Notes: generated from the letters alone by a model not told the origin. A stretch of 64,000 nucleotides of DNA from Bradyrhizobium sp. B097 (GCF_038957035.1 NZ_CP152412.1:1546501-1610500); one strand, 5' to 3'; positions 27,506 through 37,485 are shown, counted from the first letter of the stretch. A program made the numbers and translations.

Positions 27506-28404
27506 TGCGGCGCGCGCATGGAGCGGGCCGCGCCGGTTGCGCGGCCGGCGCAGGCCAGACCTGCCAGCCTTGACTGGCGTTCGGGGTTCGTGAGCGCGGC
27601 GAGACAGCCTCGCACCCGGTCATTCCACTCCGCCTGCGTTGCTACTCGCCGGCAGTCGGCGGCAGCCGCTCCCGAAGCACTGCGATCTCGAGCATGACGG
27701 TGATGGCGATGGTCCTGAGGCGCGCATTCTCGGTCATTGTCTCGGCAAGCTGCGGGTGGGGTGCCCCGGCATGGCTTGGAGTGGTCTGGGTGCGTTCTGG
27801 CGGTGTCGGGCGTGTCGGGGTCACAGGCTAGCTCTTGCCGGCGGTCAAGGCGCGCAGCCCGGGCAGCTGCGGAGTTTCAGGGCGGAATCGGCGTTCACAC
27901 GCGGAATATGAAGATAGCGTCCGCTTGCTTACAGGAAGCTGACGTGTCGCAATTTATTGCTGTTTATGTCTGTCGAGGTCGCTTGGGAAGCATGGGGCGC
28001 TGGCACTGACTCGCCCGACGGCGCAAGCCCCCGTCGCAAAAGTATTTAGCGGTATCCGAAATGAAGCTCAGTATATGGTCTGCCCGTCTCACCCGATCGA
28101 GGGGCGCTGCGCATCGTCACGGGTGTTGCGACCCGCGTGCGCGGGTGATGACAGCGAACTTGCCCGAGATCGCGCCACACACTCAGTGTCGTCCCTGCGA
28201 AAGCAGGGACCCATAACCACCGAAGTTCTTTGTTGTGCGTTGCTGCTATGACGAGTCCCGTCAACAACACCCGCCGCGGAGTGTGGGTCCCTGCTTTCGC
28301 AGGGACGACAGGTGTGTATGCGGCAAGTCGCGACGCGCAAAAAGCGCACGCGCAATTCCCGCGAAGCTGAACGCCGGATTGGCCCGATGCAGCGAAGCCT
28401 TGGC
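27506..28404. other. ~900-bp gene-poor region
   Basis: Contains the repeat at 28188-28310. A minus-strand frame at 27642-27824 (60 aa, GTG start, ending TMTENARLRTIAITVMLEIA VLRERLPP) has a helical look and might be a small protein, but the evidence is weak (about 0.3). Nothing else is supported. Confidence 0.5.
28188..28310. repeat. ~123-bp repeat with GTCGTCCCTGC terminal inverted repeats (copy 2)
   Basis: Ends GTCGTCCCTGCGAAAGCAGG and CCTGCTTTCGCAGGGACGAC. Same length, same ACCCATAACCACC internal start as the copy at 7522-7643, with compensating changes in the terminal hairpins. Confidence 0.8.
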
Positions 28405-29124
28405 TTAGCTGCTGCCCGTCGCGCCGCGCACCACGCGCTTGATCTTGTCGGTGGTGTAGGTCTGGCCGCCGATCGAGAGCAGCGGCGGGGAGGCGGTCAG
28501 GTCGACGGAGTCGACGACGCCCTGAATCTCGGTCGAGATGGCGAGGTCGTTGCCTTTGGAATCCTTGCCGGTCGCGGTCAGCGTGTAGGTGCCGGCCGGC
28601 CATTGCGTGCCGTCAGTGCCCTTGCCGTCCCAGACGAAGCTGGCGTTGCCTTGCTTCAGGTTGAAATTGCCGGAATAGGCGGTCTGGCCGGTCGCGCTGG
28701 TGATCGTGATGGTGGCGCTGGTGGCTTGCGGGGAGACCAGATTCCAGGTCGCGGATTTGTTGAACTGCGTCTTGCTGCCGTCGACCGCGACCGTGTTGCC
28801 GACATAGACCAGCGCCTGGGTCGATTGCGCGCTTTTCTCGATCGCGATCAGCTGCTTGAGCTGATCGTTGGATTTCAGCTGCTGCTCGACGCCGGCGAAC
28901 TGCACGAGCTGCTGGGTGAACTGATTGGTGTCGAGCGGGTCGAGCGGGTTCTGGTGCTGCAACTGGGTGGTCAGCAGCGTCAGGAAGGTCTGGAAATTGT
29001 CGGCGATGCCCTGCGACGAGGTGGTCAGGCCGCTGCCGGTGCCGCTGCCGCTTCCGGAGCTCGTTCCGTTGCTGGTGCCCGGTGCTGAGACGACCGGCGT
29101 CGGCATGGTTGCATCGACTGCCAT
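28405..29124 (-). CDS. flgD: Flagellar hook assembly (cap) protein FlgD
   Basis: 239 residues. N-terminal FlgD signature NFQTFLTLLTTQLQHQNPLD PLDTNQFTQQLVQFAGVEQQ; after ~100 residues the FlgD Ig-like/tudor part with NFNLKQGNASFVWDGKGTDG TQWPAGTYTLTATG. The hook cap guides FlgE polymerisation and is discarded. AAGGAG precedes the start at 29124. A Gly/Ser-repeat linker (about residues 14-32) near the N-terminus is unusual. Co-transcribed with fliK, 10 bp apart. Confidence 0.93.
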   Translation of the reverse strand: MAVDATMPTPVVSAPGTSNGTSSGSGSGTGSGLTTSSQGIADNFQTFLTLLTTQLQHQNPLDPLDTNQFTQQLVQFAGVEQQLKSNDQLKQLIAIEKSAQSTQALVYVGNTVAVDGSKTQFNKSATWNLVSPQATSATITITSATGQTAYSGNFNLKQGNASFVWDGKGTDGTQWPAGTYTLTATGKDSKGNDLAISTEIQGVVDSVDLTASPPLLSIGGQTYTTDKIKRVVRGATGSS

Positions 29125-29134
29125 GGTGAACTCC

Positions 29135-30730
29135 TTACACTCTGATATCGACGCCGCCGAGGGCGCCGGTTGCGCGGCCATAGGAGCGGCCCGCCGCTGC
29201 GGCGGGGACGCTGTCCTCCTCGGTGACGATCAAACGATGGGCGTTCGGATTGGACTGGCCGTTGTTGTTCTGGCCCGACTGCGACTGGTCGCGCAGGCTG
29301 AACTGCAATCCGCCATTGCCGGTCGACAGGCCGGCATTGTCGAGCGCGCGCTGCAGCTGGTTGGCGTCCTGGCGCAGCATCGACAGCGTCTCCGGGCGTT
29401 CGACGGTGAGATGCGAGGTCACCTGGCCGTTGCGATCGACATCGATGCGGACATCGATGCGGCCGAGCTCGGCGGGGTCGAGCCGGATCTCGAAGCGGCT
29501 CTTGCCGCTCTTGGCGGAGGCGGCGATCTGCATCGCAAGTCCGCTGAGCGGCACGGCGGCGGTCTGCGCGGCGTTGGTCACGGTCAATTGCGCCGTCGCA
29601 GACGGCGTCGTCTGGCTGGTCGGCAGTTGCGCCTGGAGGGCATTCGCCGCCTGCGCGCTGGGATCGGGCGTCGTAAGCTGGGTCTGCGCAGCCGCGTGGC
29701 TGCCGGCCGCCGGCGTCGGCGCGGCGTTGCCGTCGCCGCTTGCATCGGCCTTGATGGCATCGGCTGCGCCGTCCGCGGTGGCCTTCGCCTTGCCGGATAC
29801 GGCGGCCGGCTGCGTGGCTGCGGGAACGATGTTGGTCGGAGCAGCCTGCGCGGTGTTGGCGTTGCCTTGAGTTGCGCCGTCCTGGTCGGTTGGCGTTGTC
29901 GCGGTCGCGTCCTTGGCGGCCAGCTGTGTCTTGGCTTGCGTCGTCGTCTTCGTGGCAGGCGTCCCGGCGGCGACGGTGGCGGCGAGTGTCGCATCGCCGG
30001 TCGCCGTCGCTGCGCCGGAAACCGTTGCCGCATCTGTCGTGATGACCTGTCCCTCGGTCTTGACGCCGGCCGCCTTGGCGACCTTGTCGGCATTCGCCGC
30101 AGTGGTCGCCGCCGTTGCGGTGTCGGCGCCGGCAGGCGCGCCGCTGCCGGCCGGCGCACCGGTCGCGGCGATGGCGGAGCTGGCCGCGATGGCGGCAGCC
30201 GCGATCGCAAGCGGTGCGGCCGGCTGGCCGGCTGGCGCGGTCGCCGCTGCCGGGTCGGTCGCCGGTGCGGCGGCGACGGGAACGGCAACCACGGCGTTGG
30301 CCGCTGCCGCATTGGATGGGTCCGGCTGCGGTACGGCTTGTGTCGTGGCCTTGTCGCCGGTGGATTGCGCGTCGGTGCTCGACTTCGAGTCGTCCGACTT
30401 CGATTTCGACTTGGTCTTGGGTGGCGCGTCGCTGTCGCTATCGACCTTGTTGTCGTCGCGCGAGCTGCCGGAATCCCGCGACGTCCGGTCGGGGGCCGTG
30501 TTGTTGTCGCGGGAGCGCGTGTCGGTCGTCGAGGTCGAATCGTCGGACCGGCGCGCGGGCGCCGGTTGGGCGTCGTACCTGTTGTTGTCGCTCGTGGATG
30601 CAGAATTGCTGTCGACCAGCGCGGCAAAGCCGTCGTTCCCCGCCTGCGGGGCGGGATCGGGCCGCGGCGACCGCGGTGCCGCGCCCTGAAAAGACCGGCT
30701 TGCCAATGCTTCCGACGTCACGCTCACCAC
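29135..30730 (-). CDS. fliK: Flagellar hook-length control protein FliK
   Basis: About 531 residues from a GTG at 30730 (GAGGG 7 bp upstream); an ATG 18 codons earlier is possible. N-terminal two thirds are low complexity, Ala/Thr/Pro/Asp-rich, as expected of a molecular ruler; the C-terminal Flg_hook domain (KSGKSRFEIRLDPAELGRID VRIDVDRNGQVTSHLTVERP) carries the RLxPxELGxxxV signature. It switches export from hook to filament. The low-complexity part creates long meaningless frames on the other strand. Confidence 0.85.
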   Translation of the reverse strand: MVSVTSEALASRSFQGAAPRSPRPDPAPQAGNDGFAALVDSNSASTSDNNRYDAQPAPARRSDDSTSTTDTRSRDNNTAPDRTSRDSGSSRDDNKVDSDSDAPPKTKSKSKSDDSKSSTDAQSTGDKATTQAVPQPDPSNAAAANAVVAVPVAAAPATDPAAATAPAGQPAAPLAIAAAAIAASSAIAATGAPAGSGAPAGADTATAATTAANADKVAKAAGVKTEGQVITTDAATVSGAATATGDATLAATVAAGTPATKTTTQAKTQLAAKDATATTPTDQDGATQGNANTAQAAPTNIVPAATQPAAVSGKAKATADGAADAIKADASGDGNAAPTPAAGSHAAAQTQLTTPDPSAQAANALQAQLPTSQTTPSATAQLTVTNAAQTAAVPLSGLAMQIAASAKSGKSRFEIRLDPAELGRIDVRIDVDRNGQVTSHLTVERPETLSMLRQDANQLQRALDNAGLSTGNGGLQFSLRDQSQSGQNNNGQSNPNAHRLIVTEEDSVPAAAAGRSYGRATGALGGVDIRV

Positions 30731-31068
30731 TGCCAACCCTCGCAAATGAGACTTCCGGCGTATTGTCAGCAAGGAGCGGGCCAATCATCGCGCGTTACAA
30801 ATAGTGAGTTATTTCAATTGGTTAAGAGCTGCGTGTGCGGCCTGGAACGGGTTCCAGACAGGCCTCCTTTTTGCCCGGCGGCAAGATTTGCCGTCCGCGC
30901 ACGGCAAGGCACGGATTCCGCCGGATTGCCTCGCCGGAATACGGCCTATATTAAAGGTGGCCTCCGACGCGTCCCGAACCGACCGAATCGGCCTTGGGCG
31001 CGTTCTAAGGCTTTCTGGACAAAGGCTTTTTCCAATTTGGTCGCGGAGCGCATAAGCTCGCCGCGACA

Positions 31069-32286
31069 GTGACCAATGACCGCTTAGAGATGCTCAACAG
31101 TTTGGATCTTGAAGGCCGCCCTGAAGACACACGGATCGTCGTTGCCATGTCCGGCGGCGTCGACTCGTCGGTGACGGCTGCGCTGTTGAAGTCGCAGGGC
31201 TATGACGTGGTCGGGATCACGCTGCAGCTCTACGACCATGGTGCTGCGACCCATCGCAAGGGCGCCTGCTGCGCCGGCCGCGACATCCACGATGCGCGCA
31301 ATGTCGCGGAGCGGATCGGCATCCCGCATTACGTGCTCGATTACGAAAGCCGCTTCAAGCAATCCGTGATCGACAATTTCGCCGACAGCTACGCGCTCGG
31401 CGAGACGCCGGTGCCGTGCATCGAATGCAACCGTTCGGTCAAGTTTCGCGATCTGCTCTCGACCGCGCGCGAGCTCGGCGCGCAGGCGCTCGCCACCGGA
31501 CATTATGTCGCCTCGCGCCGGCTTGCCGACGGATCGCGCTCGCTGACTTGCGCGGCGGATGCCGATCGCGACCAGAGCTATTTCCTGTTCGCGACCACGC
31601 GCGAGCAGCTCGACTTCCTGCGCTTCCCGCTCGGCGACATGACCAAGCCGCAGACCCGCGAGCTGGCGCGGCGCTTCGATCTCGAGGTCGCCGACAAGCA
31701 GGACAGCCAGGACATCTGCTTCGTGCCGACCGGCCGCTACACCGACATCATCGGACGGCTGAAGCCGAATGCGATCGCGCCGGGCGACATCGTCGATCTC
31801 GCCGGCAACGTCATCGGCCAGCACCAGGGCATCGTTCATTTCACCGTCGGCCAGCGCAAGGGGCTCGGCATCGCCTCAGGCCATCCGCTCTATGTGGTCA
31901 AGCTCGATGCGGCGACGCGCCGGGTCGTGGTCGGGCCGCGCGAGGCGCTGCGGATGGATCGCATCGCGCTGCGCGACGTCAACTGGATCGGCGACGGCGC
32001 GCTAGACCGCGTGATCGGCGAGGGTATCGAGATCTATGTCCGCGTGCGTTCGACGCGCGCGCCGCAGCCGGCATGGTTGCGCGCCACCGATGGCGGCTAT
32101 GAGGTCGAGCTCGTCGCCGGCGAGGAGGGTGTGTCGCCCGGCCAGGCCTGCGTGTTCTACGACGCGGCCTCCGGGCAGGCGCGCGTGCTCGGCGGCGGCT
32201 TCATCAGAAGTGCGAGCGCGAGCCGCGTGGCGCGGGCCGCGACGCAGGATGCGATGGCGCCGCTCGCGGAAGCGGTTCGCGGCTAG
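31069..32286 (+). CDS. mnmA: tRNA 2-thiouridine(34) synthase MnmA
   Basis: 405 residues. Thiolates U34 of Lys, Glu and Gln tRNAs, using sulfur relayed from IscS. ATP-pyrophosphatase P-loop SGGVDSSV, substrate residues [10 protein letters not shown], first catalytic Cys in [15 protein letters not shown], second in DSQDICFVP, plus [12 protein letters not shown] and [10 protein letters not shown]. Start is GTG 31069; ATG 31090 would remove seven residues. Divergent from fliK with a 284-bp gap that must hold both promoters. Confidence 0.96.
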   Translation: MTNDRLEMLNSLDLEGRPEDTRIVVAMSGGVDSSVTAALLKSQGYDVVGITLQLYDHGAATHRKGACCAGRDIHDARNVAERIGIPHYVLDYESRFKQSVIDNFADSYALGETPVPCIECNRSVKFRDLLSTARELGAQALATGHYVASRRLADGSRSLTCAADADRDQSYFLFATTREQLDFLRFPLGDMTKPQTRELARRFDLEVADKQDSQDICFVPTGRYTDIIGRLKPNAIAPGDIVDLAGNVIGQHQGIVHFTVGQRKGLGIASGHPLYVVKLDAATRRVVVGPREALRMDRIALRDVNWIGDGALDRVIGEGIEIYVRVRSTRAPQPAWLRATDGGYEVELVAGEEGVSPGQACVFYDAASGQARVLGGGFIRSASASRVARAATQDAMAPLAEAVRG

Positions 32287-32311
32287 ACAGAAGAAGCATC
32301 GGGGCAGGGGA

Positions 32312-32950
32312 ATGGCTGGGGACATCGACCGCGAGGGGGTCGAAAAGGCGTATGGCCGCTGGGCACCGATCTACGATCTCGTGTTCGGCAAGGTGTTCGA
32401 TCAGGGCCGTCAGTCGACGATCGCGGAGGCCGACCGGATCGGTGGACGTGTGCTTGATGTCGGCGTCGGCACAGGGCTGTCGCTGTCGGAATATGCGCGC
32501 ACCACAAAGCTGTGTGGCGTCGATATTTCCGAGCCGATGCTGCGGCGGGCGCTCAAGCGCGTGCGCGCGCTGGGCCTCAGCAATGTCGAGACGCTGGCGG
32601 TGATGGACGCCAAGCACCTCGCATTTCCGGATTCGTTTTTCGACGCGGTGGTCGCGCAATACGTCATCACCGCAGTGCCCGATCCCGAAGCGACGCTCGA
32701 TGATTTCATTCGCGTGCTGAAGCCGGGCGGCGAACTGATCCTGGTCAATCACATCGGCGCCGAGAGCGGCCCGCGCCGCATCTTCGAGCTCGCCTTCGCG
32801 CCGCTGGCGCGGCGGCTCGGCTGGCGTCCGGAATTTCCGTGGGAGCGGCTGACCGATTGGGCCGCCAAGCATGGCGGCGTCAGCCTCGCGGAACGCCGGC
32901 CGATGCCGCCGATGGGGCATTTCTCGCTGATCCGTTTCCGCAAATCGTGA
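32312..32950 (+). CDS. Class I SAM-dependent methyltransferase, possibly phosphatidylethanolamine N-methyltransferase
   Basis: 212 residues. Methyltransf_11-type fold: AYGRWAPIYDLVFGKVF, SAM motif I VLDVGVGTGLSLSEY, GVDISEPMLRRA, motif around DSFFDAVVAQYVITAVPDPE and KPGGELILVNH. The N-terminal YGRWAPIYD and the VNHIGAE block resemble the Rhodobacter/Bradyrhizobium PmtA group that makes phosphatidylcholine, but this is not decisive. GGGGCAGGGGA precedes the ATG at 32312. Follows mnmA by 25 bp. Confidence 0.7.
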   Translation: MAGDIDREGVEKAYGRWAPIYDLVFGKVFDQGRQSTIAEADRIGGRVLDVGVGTGLSLSEYARTTKLCGVDISEPMLRRALKRVRALGLSNVETLAVMDAKHLAFPDSFFDAVVAQYVITAVPDPEATLDDFIRVLKPGGELILVNHIGAESGPRRIFELAFAPLARRLGWRPEFPWERLTDWAAKHGGVSLAERRPMPPMGHFSLIRFRKS

Positions 32951-33002
32951 GACTGCGGCGATTTTGACGGGAACATCGGCGCGTCGTCTCGGTTTTCTCG
33001 TC

Positions 33003-33359
33003 ATGAGGATCAATCGAACACTCGCTTTATCCTGTGCCCTGATCATGGCGCCCGTCGTTGCCGCGGCGCAGGCGCCGCCCACGGCCGCCACGCCGCCGGC
33101 ACAGACTGCGCCGCCGGCGCCGTCTCGCGCGGCCGCGAATTGCGCGCCGCAGCAGCCTTCGCATCCGGGTGTTGCGGTTCCGGAGGGAACCACCACCGGG
33201 CAAGCTTTGGGCGACAAGCTCGCCAAATCCGACGGCGTGCTGTGTCCGCCGGCCGGCGTCGACCCCGAAATGCGTGCGCCGACCCCGCAAGGCGGCAACA
33301 CGCCGGTGATTCCTCCACCCGGCAGCCCCGGCGGCGACCCCTCGGTCAGGCCAAAATAG
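33003..33359 (+). CDS. Exported Pro/Ala-rich hypothetical protein
   Basis: 118 residues. Signal peptide MRINRTLALSCALIMAPVVAA AQ-like, then a Pro/Ala/Thr-rich stretch (APPTAATPPAQTAPPAPSRA) and a more conserved tail VPEGTTTGQALGDKLAKSDG VLCPPAGVDPEM. Periplasmic or cell-envelope protein without assigned function. Starts 52 bp after the methyltransferase, possibly same transcript. Confidence 0.65.
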   Translation: MRINRTLALSCALIMAPVVAAAQAPPTAATPPAQTAPPAPSRAAANCAPQQPSHPGVAVPEGTTTGQALGDKLAKSDGVLCPPAGVDPEMRAPTPQGGNTPVIPPPGSPGGDPSVRPK

Positions 33360-33474
33360 CCTCTGTCTGCAATAGTTTGCGGTCCCGTCCGGGTTTGCTT
33401 GACAGGCGTGCGTGCCACTCTTTATATGCCGCGCGTTCGCACCCGCGGCTCTACGCCGCCGATCGCGAGCCCAT

Positions 33475-33551
33475 GGCGGGGTAGCTCAGCTGGTTAGAGC
33501 ACGGGAATCATAATCCTGGGGTCGGGGGTTCGAGTCCCTCTCCCGCTACCA
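33475..33551 (+). tRNA. tRNA-Met (elongator, anticodon CAT)
   Basis: 77 nt, cloverleaf folds: acceptor GGCGGGG/TCCCGCT (G-U at both ends), D-arm GCTCAGCTGGTTAGAGC, anticodon stem CGGGA/TCCTG with loop ATCATAA giving CAT at 33509-33511, T-arm GGGGGTTCGAGTCCCTC, encoded CCA. The GGAATCATAATCC anticodon arm is that of elongator Met in alphaproteobacteria, not initiator. Its 3' half is the integration site of the adjacent recombinase. Confidence 0.96.
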
Positions 33552-35139
33552 TGTATCCCCCACTATTACGGTGGGCCTGAGGAAAGATGTCCCCGCCTAT
33601 TAGGGCGGCGAGTTTGCCTTTCACTTCAACCTCCCAGCCTTTCCTGGGTCCTTTTGGGTGAACAGTTACGCTGTGCACAAGGGCCCGAAAATCCTCGATC
33701 AGAGAACCCCGATCGTCCTCTGCCTTTGAATGCTCAGCCATTATCTCGGCAAGTGTGTTCACTGTTCTGATGTAGCGGTCTAGGGTAGCTGGGTGCAGCG
33801 CGATGGGGACTGGCGCCTCTTCGAGTGCGGCCATTTCGGCCTCGACGCGCAGTCGCTCTTCCTTTAGCTCCGCGATCCGCTGCTTGGCATCCTCCTCGGA
33901 GATGACGTACTTGATCACAAGATCAATGTTCCGTTGCCGCTCGCCTTCGATCCGGTCACGTTTCGCCACAAGTCGCGCGCGCACCGCGACCGCGTTCCCC
34001 GCAAGCCGCTCCCGCTCATTGTTGTAGCTGCGTACATAGGTCTCGATCAGACGTGGATCCTTCAATTCCTCGACCATGCCGCTGAGTACAAGCCCTTCGA
34101 TATCGCGCAGGTAGATGATCCTGCGATTTGAGCAGATCCCGCTTTCGCGAATCGCCGAACACCGAATCCTGGTCTTTCCAGTCTTGTCGCGGTCATGAAC
34201 CGACATTCCCGATCGGCAACAGCCGCAGCGAAGAAGACCGGAGAGAAGATGCGGCGGCCGTCGCTTCACGTGGCTGGCCAAGTGGCTCCTTTCGGTTTTC
34301 AAAGCGTGAGCCTGCTCCCAAATGACCTGATCGACGATGCGCAGCTGAGGCGCCTCGATGCTCTGCCACTCGTCACGAGGGTTCGGGCGAGATAGTCGTT
34401 TGCCGGTATCGGGATCCTTGACCATTCGAACTTTGTTCCACACGATACGACCGGCATAGAGTTCGTTGAAGATGAGCCCAGCACCACGTTGGGCATTGCC
34501 GTTGATCGTCGACGCGTTCCATCGTCGGCCTCGCGGTGGACGAACGTTTTCTCTGTTGAGATCGTGCGCGATGTCTCGGGGCGTCCGTCCCGCGGCATAT
34601 GCCGCGAAAATGCGCCGAACGATCGCAGCTTCGTCGTCGACGATTTCGAGTTCACCGGGTTTGCCGGTAACGGCTCGATATCCGTAGGCGCGTCCCCCGG
34701 CGTGTCGACCGTCGCGTATCACACCGGCCATGCCGCGACGGACCTTCTTCGCTCCGTCTTCGCGCTGCATCTGTCCAACGAGGCCGCGAATACCAATCAA
34801 GATCGAGTCCGCGGTGCCGTCATGAACAGCCTGGATTTCAATCCCCTGGAAAGATAACCTTTTGTGGATGCCAGCCAGGTCTTCCATGTCACGAGAAAGC
34901 CGATCCAACGCTTCCACAACGACGACGGTGAATCGCTGTTGGCGCGCCGCATCCATAAGCTGCATCAAGCCATCGCGGCCGAATACAGATGCCCCAGAAC
35001 GAGTCTTGTCCTCGAAAGTCGCAACGACGTTGAGTTGATGACGGGCCGCATAGGCCCTACACAAAGCGATCTGATCTTCAGTCGACTTTTCGTTTTGAAG
35101 CTCGGTCGAGAACCGAGCGTAAATTGCTGCGGGCTTCAT
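33508..35139 (-). CDS. Large serine recombinase/integrase overlapping tRNA-Met
   Basis: 543 residues from ATG 35139. Resolvase domain MKPAAIYARFSTE with catalytic Ser11, DRLSRDMEDLAGIHKRL, then Recombinase domain (GHAGGRAYGYRAV-like GRHAGGRAYGYRAVTGKPGE), zinc-ribbon LLSGLLRCGCCRSGMSVHDR with CSAIRESGICSNRR, and a long coiled coil (about 400-470). The last 14 residues (MVAGEGLEPPTPGL) are the antisense translation of the tRNA 3' half, and the TGA stop lies in the anticodon loop. It would integrate and excise the island at this tRNA. Confidence 0.92.
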   Translation of the reverse strand: MKPAAIYARFSTELQNEKSTEDQIALCRAYAARHQLNVVATFEDKTRSGASVFGRDGLMQLMDAARQQRFTVVVVEALDRLSRDMEDLAGIHKRLSFQGIEIQAVHDGTADSILIGIRGLVGQMQREDGAKKVRRGMAGVIRDGRHAGGRAYGYRAVTGKPGELEIVDDEAAIVRRIFAAYAAGRTPRDIAHDLNRENVRPPRGRRWNASTINGNAQRGAGLIFNELYAGRIVWNKVRMVKDPDTGKRLSRPNPRDEWQSIEAPQLRIVDQVIWEQAHALKTERSHLASHVKRRPPHLLSGLLRCGCCRSGMSVHDRDKTGKTRIRCSAIRESGICSNRRIIYLRDIEGLVLSGMVEELKDPRLIETYVRSYNNERERLAGNAVAVRARLVAKRDRIEGERQRNIDLVIKYVISEEDAKQRIAELKEERLRVEAEMAALEEAPVPIALHPATLDRYIRTVNTLAEIMAEHSKAEDDRGSLIEDFRALVHSVTVHPKGPRKGWEVEVKGKLAALIGGDIFPQAHRNSGGYMVAGEGLEPPTPGL

Positions 35140-35341
35140 CTTGAACACCACCGCCGATACGTTTCTCGCTGGCGGCATCAATATGAATCTTCATCAGCCG
35201 CTCATTCTCGAAGAGATGATCGCGCCGTGCATCGGCGATTGCAAGGGCTTCAACAAATTTCACCAAAGCACGATCTATTTCAGTTGGGCTTACACACCGC
35301 GGCGTATGATGAAAACCCTCCCTCGTCTTCGCACGCTTCAT
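35078..35341 (-). CDS. Small protein overlapping the start of the serine recombinase
   Basis: 87 residues: MKRAKTREGFHHTPRCVSPT, EIDRALVKFVEALAIADARR DHLFE, and ARSNLRSVLDRASKRKVD. Small proteins with this ALVKFVEALAxADARRD helix often sit immediately upstream of serine recombinases, overlapping them, so I regard it as real and translationally coupled (overlap 62 bp). A TTG start at 35368 is possible. Possibly a recombination directionality factor or regulator; this is only suggested by position. Confidence 0.6.
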   Translation of the reverse strand: MKRAKTREGFHHTPRCVSPTEIDRALVKFVEALAIADARRDHLFENERLMKIHIDAASEKRIGGGVQDEARSNLRSVLDRASKRKVD

Positions 35342-35876
35342 AACAGCAAGATGCTGTATGCAGTCCAAGAGGGGTACGTCGCTTATTCATCGATCGCAGA
35401 ATTGGATATGATTGAAGGCAGAACGGATAGACTTGAGAGCGGAAAAATCTGGAGTAGGGCTCTCGCAGAGATTAGGATCGGGAATCCAAGACCTCCAGCC
35501 AGACCGTTATGAGCGGCGGGATAGCGATCGGCTTCGTTGATGTTGTCTTCTTTCTCCATCCGATCGCGTTCGTTGCGCGTCGATTGGCTCATTTCTGGTG
35601 CGAAATTGGTGCGGTCACGCCTCTTCATGCAAACTGGTCGAGATCGACATCTACAGGCTCTATCGCCGAACTCTTTTCAGGATGATCTCTTGATCGGCGT
35701 CGCGATCGTGGTGGCAGCGGGTGAGGGGAGGCGATGGCGGGAACGCGTCGCAGTGTTAGGCTCGCGCCACCCGTTCCCAACGAGCTTTGAAGAACGTCGC
35801 GAGCAGGGTAAAGGAAGACATTACTGCCTGAACCGCGCCGGCAATGGCGCGCCCAATATTTTACAGGTGCCATCGC
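35342..35876. other. Island interior without a convincing gene
   Basis: ~535 bp of lower-GC, poorly biased sequence. Short frames on both strands (for example 35383-35628 minus with MEKEDNINEADRYPAAHNG) show no clear family and may be gene debris. Confidence 0.5.
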
Positions 35877-37485
35877 ATGGTCCAGGGCGAACCTCACAGC
35901 TCCCCGCCCGACAAGAATTCGGCCCTCATTGCTCTCGGGGAGGAAATTCTCGCCGCTCTCGACGCGGTTGAAGCCGCTGCGCGATCTGCTCTGTCGTCGG
36001 AAGCCCCTGCCTTGGCCATGCCCACGCTGGCGTATCCGCAGAATCAAATAGCCGGCGAGAATTGGACCGAACGTTTTGTGTCCACTCGCAATGCGGAAGC
36101 GCGTAGGGTCATCCGGCTTCTGCTGATTGAACCCTTTATTGCGCGCGTGAAGGTAGATTGGGGACCGAAGGATCGAGGCGTGCAAACGCTCTATTTTCCA
36201 GCCCGCTCGGCAGGCGGCTCTCGCAGGCCATCGCTGGTGCATATTTAGTAAGCTATCTAGAGGATCTCGGTCGGCTCGCGGAATACGACGCGGGCGACAT
36301 TGCTGAACTCGAGGTGAATGGCCGTGAGCGCGCCGGCCGGATACTCGAATGTAGCCACATCGAGCCGTCTCCGCATTGCGCAATTGGGCACGCGCCGTCG
36401 CCGAGAAACGCCGCACTCTAGGTGGTCGCTCGGGCCGCATCATCAGACTCATCGGCAGCCGTCTGCCACCGGAGGAAGGTTTCGCCACCGCCGGACGCAG
36501 GCTTATTCTGCTGGCACATCTCCGTACGCTCCTCCAGGCACCACGCCGATTTGTTCTCGGTGCACCCGGCTCCTACGTGTCGTTCCGGCGCGACGCTCTG
36601 AAAGAGGGGCGTCACTTCGACGTCAGCGATGCCACTAAGGAATTTGTCGGCAGCAACAAAATCTCGCCTGACGAACTCGATGTTCTCATCCTCATTATGT
36701 TGCGGCATGCGCGGCGCCTGCTTGCTTCGCCGGGACCGGAGCGCCTTGAATTGGCTTCAGGGCATGAATGGTTGGAGAGAATAAAAGGCCGCTATCTGAT
36801 CCAGGTGTTCGTCGATGAAGCAACCGATCTGTCAACTGTTCAGCTTGCCTGCACCACCGAGCTTGCTTTTCCAAAGCTCCGGTCTTGGTTTGCCTGCGGG
36901 GGTTTTCGACAGCGCCTCACGCTGAACGGCATTCAGGACGGATCGGAGTTGGACTGGATCAGCCGGACTGCCGGCATTCGCCTTGACCCCCGCGACATCA
37001 ACATCGGCTACCGGCAGAGCCGCCAACTTCGCGAATTGTCGGACGAGCTCGGAACGCTCCTTGATGGTGTTACGGCCTCAACGGTCCCGCCACGCGACGA
37101 GGAGGAAGCGGGCGTGCCGCCTCTGCTCGCTGAGAATATGTCCTCCTCGCGCGCCGCCGCGTGGCTTGCGCAACGCATTCGCGAAGTCGAACTCGCAATC
37201 GGAAGCCTTCCGGCCATCGCCATCTTCGTCGATGGCGATGGCCGCGTAGCCCCGCTTGCCCAAGCGCTAGAGAGCGCTCTCGCGCCGTGGAACATCGTGG
37301 TCAAAGGCCGCATGCAAGATAGTAGCGTGGGCGACGCGCGCGAGGTGCGGGTGTTCGACGTCAACAATGTTAAGGGAATGGAATTTGAAGCAGTCTTCTT
37401 TATCGGTATCGACGATCTGGCCGATCGTGTTCCCGAGCTTTTCGCCCGCTTCCTTTATGTGGGGCTGACTCGCGCTGCCGCCTGA
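35877..37485 (+). pseudogene. Broken UvrD-like superfamily 1 helicase
   Basis: The N-terminal part (35877-~36235: MVQGEPHSSPPDKNSALIAL, NAEARRVIRLLLIEPFIARV KVDWG, TLYFPARSAGG) runs out of frame and continues in another frame (~36225-36360: LGRLAEYDAGDIAELEVNGR ERAGRILE). It then jumps into the C-terminal half in a third frame (from ~36376): QVFVDEATDLSTVQLACTTE L (Walker B), SWFACGGFRQRLTLNGI, FDVNNVKGMEFEAVFFIGID and RFLYVGLTRAA (motifs V/VI). The P-loop (GPPGSGKT-type) region expected between the halves is absent, implying a deletion of several hundred codons in addition to the frameshift. Helicase activity is therefore lost. Confidence 0.72.

Noticed and set aside
28925..31072. Plus-strand open frame of 715 codons opposite fliK and flgD
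   Set aside because: Low-complexity Gly/Arg/Val translation arising from the Ala/Thr/Pro-rich FliK codons; no real protein features.
35625..36488. Minus-strand 287-codon frame inside the island
   Set aside because: Antisense of the broken helicase N-terminal part; Arg/Pro/Ser-rich and without recognisable motif.
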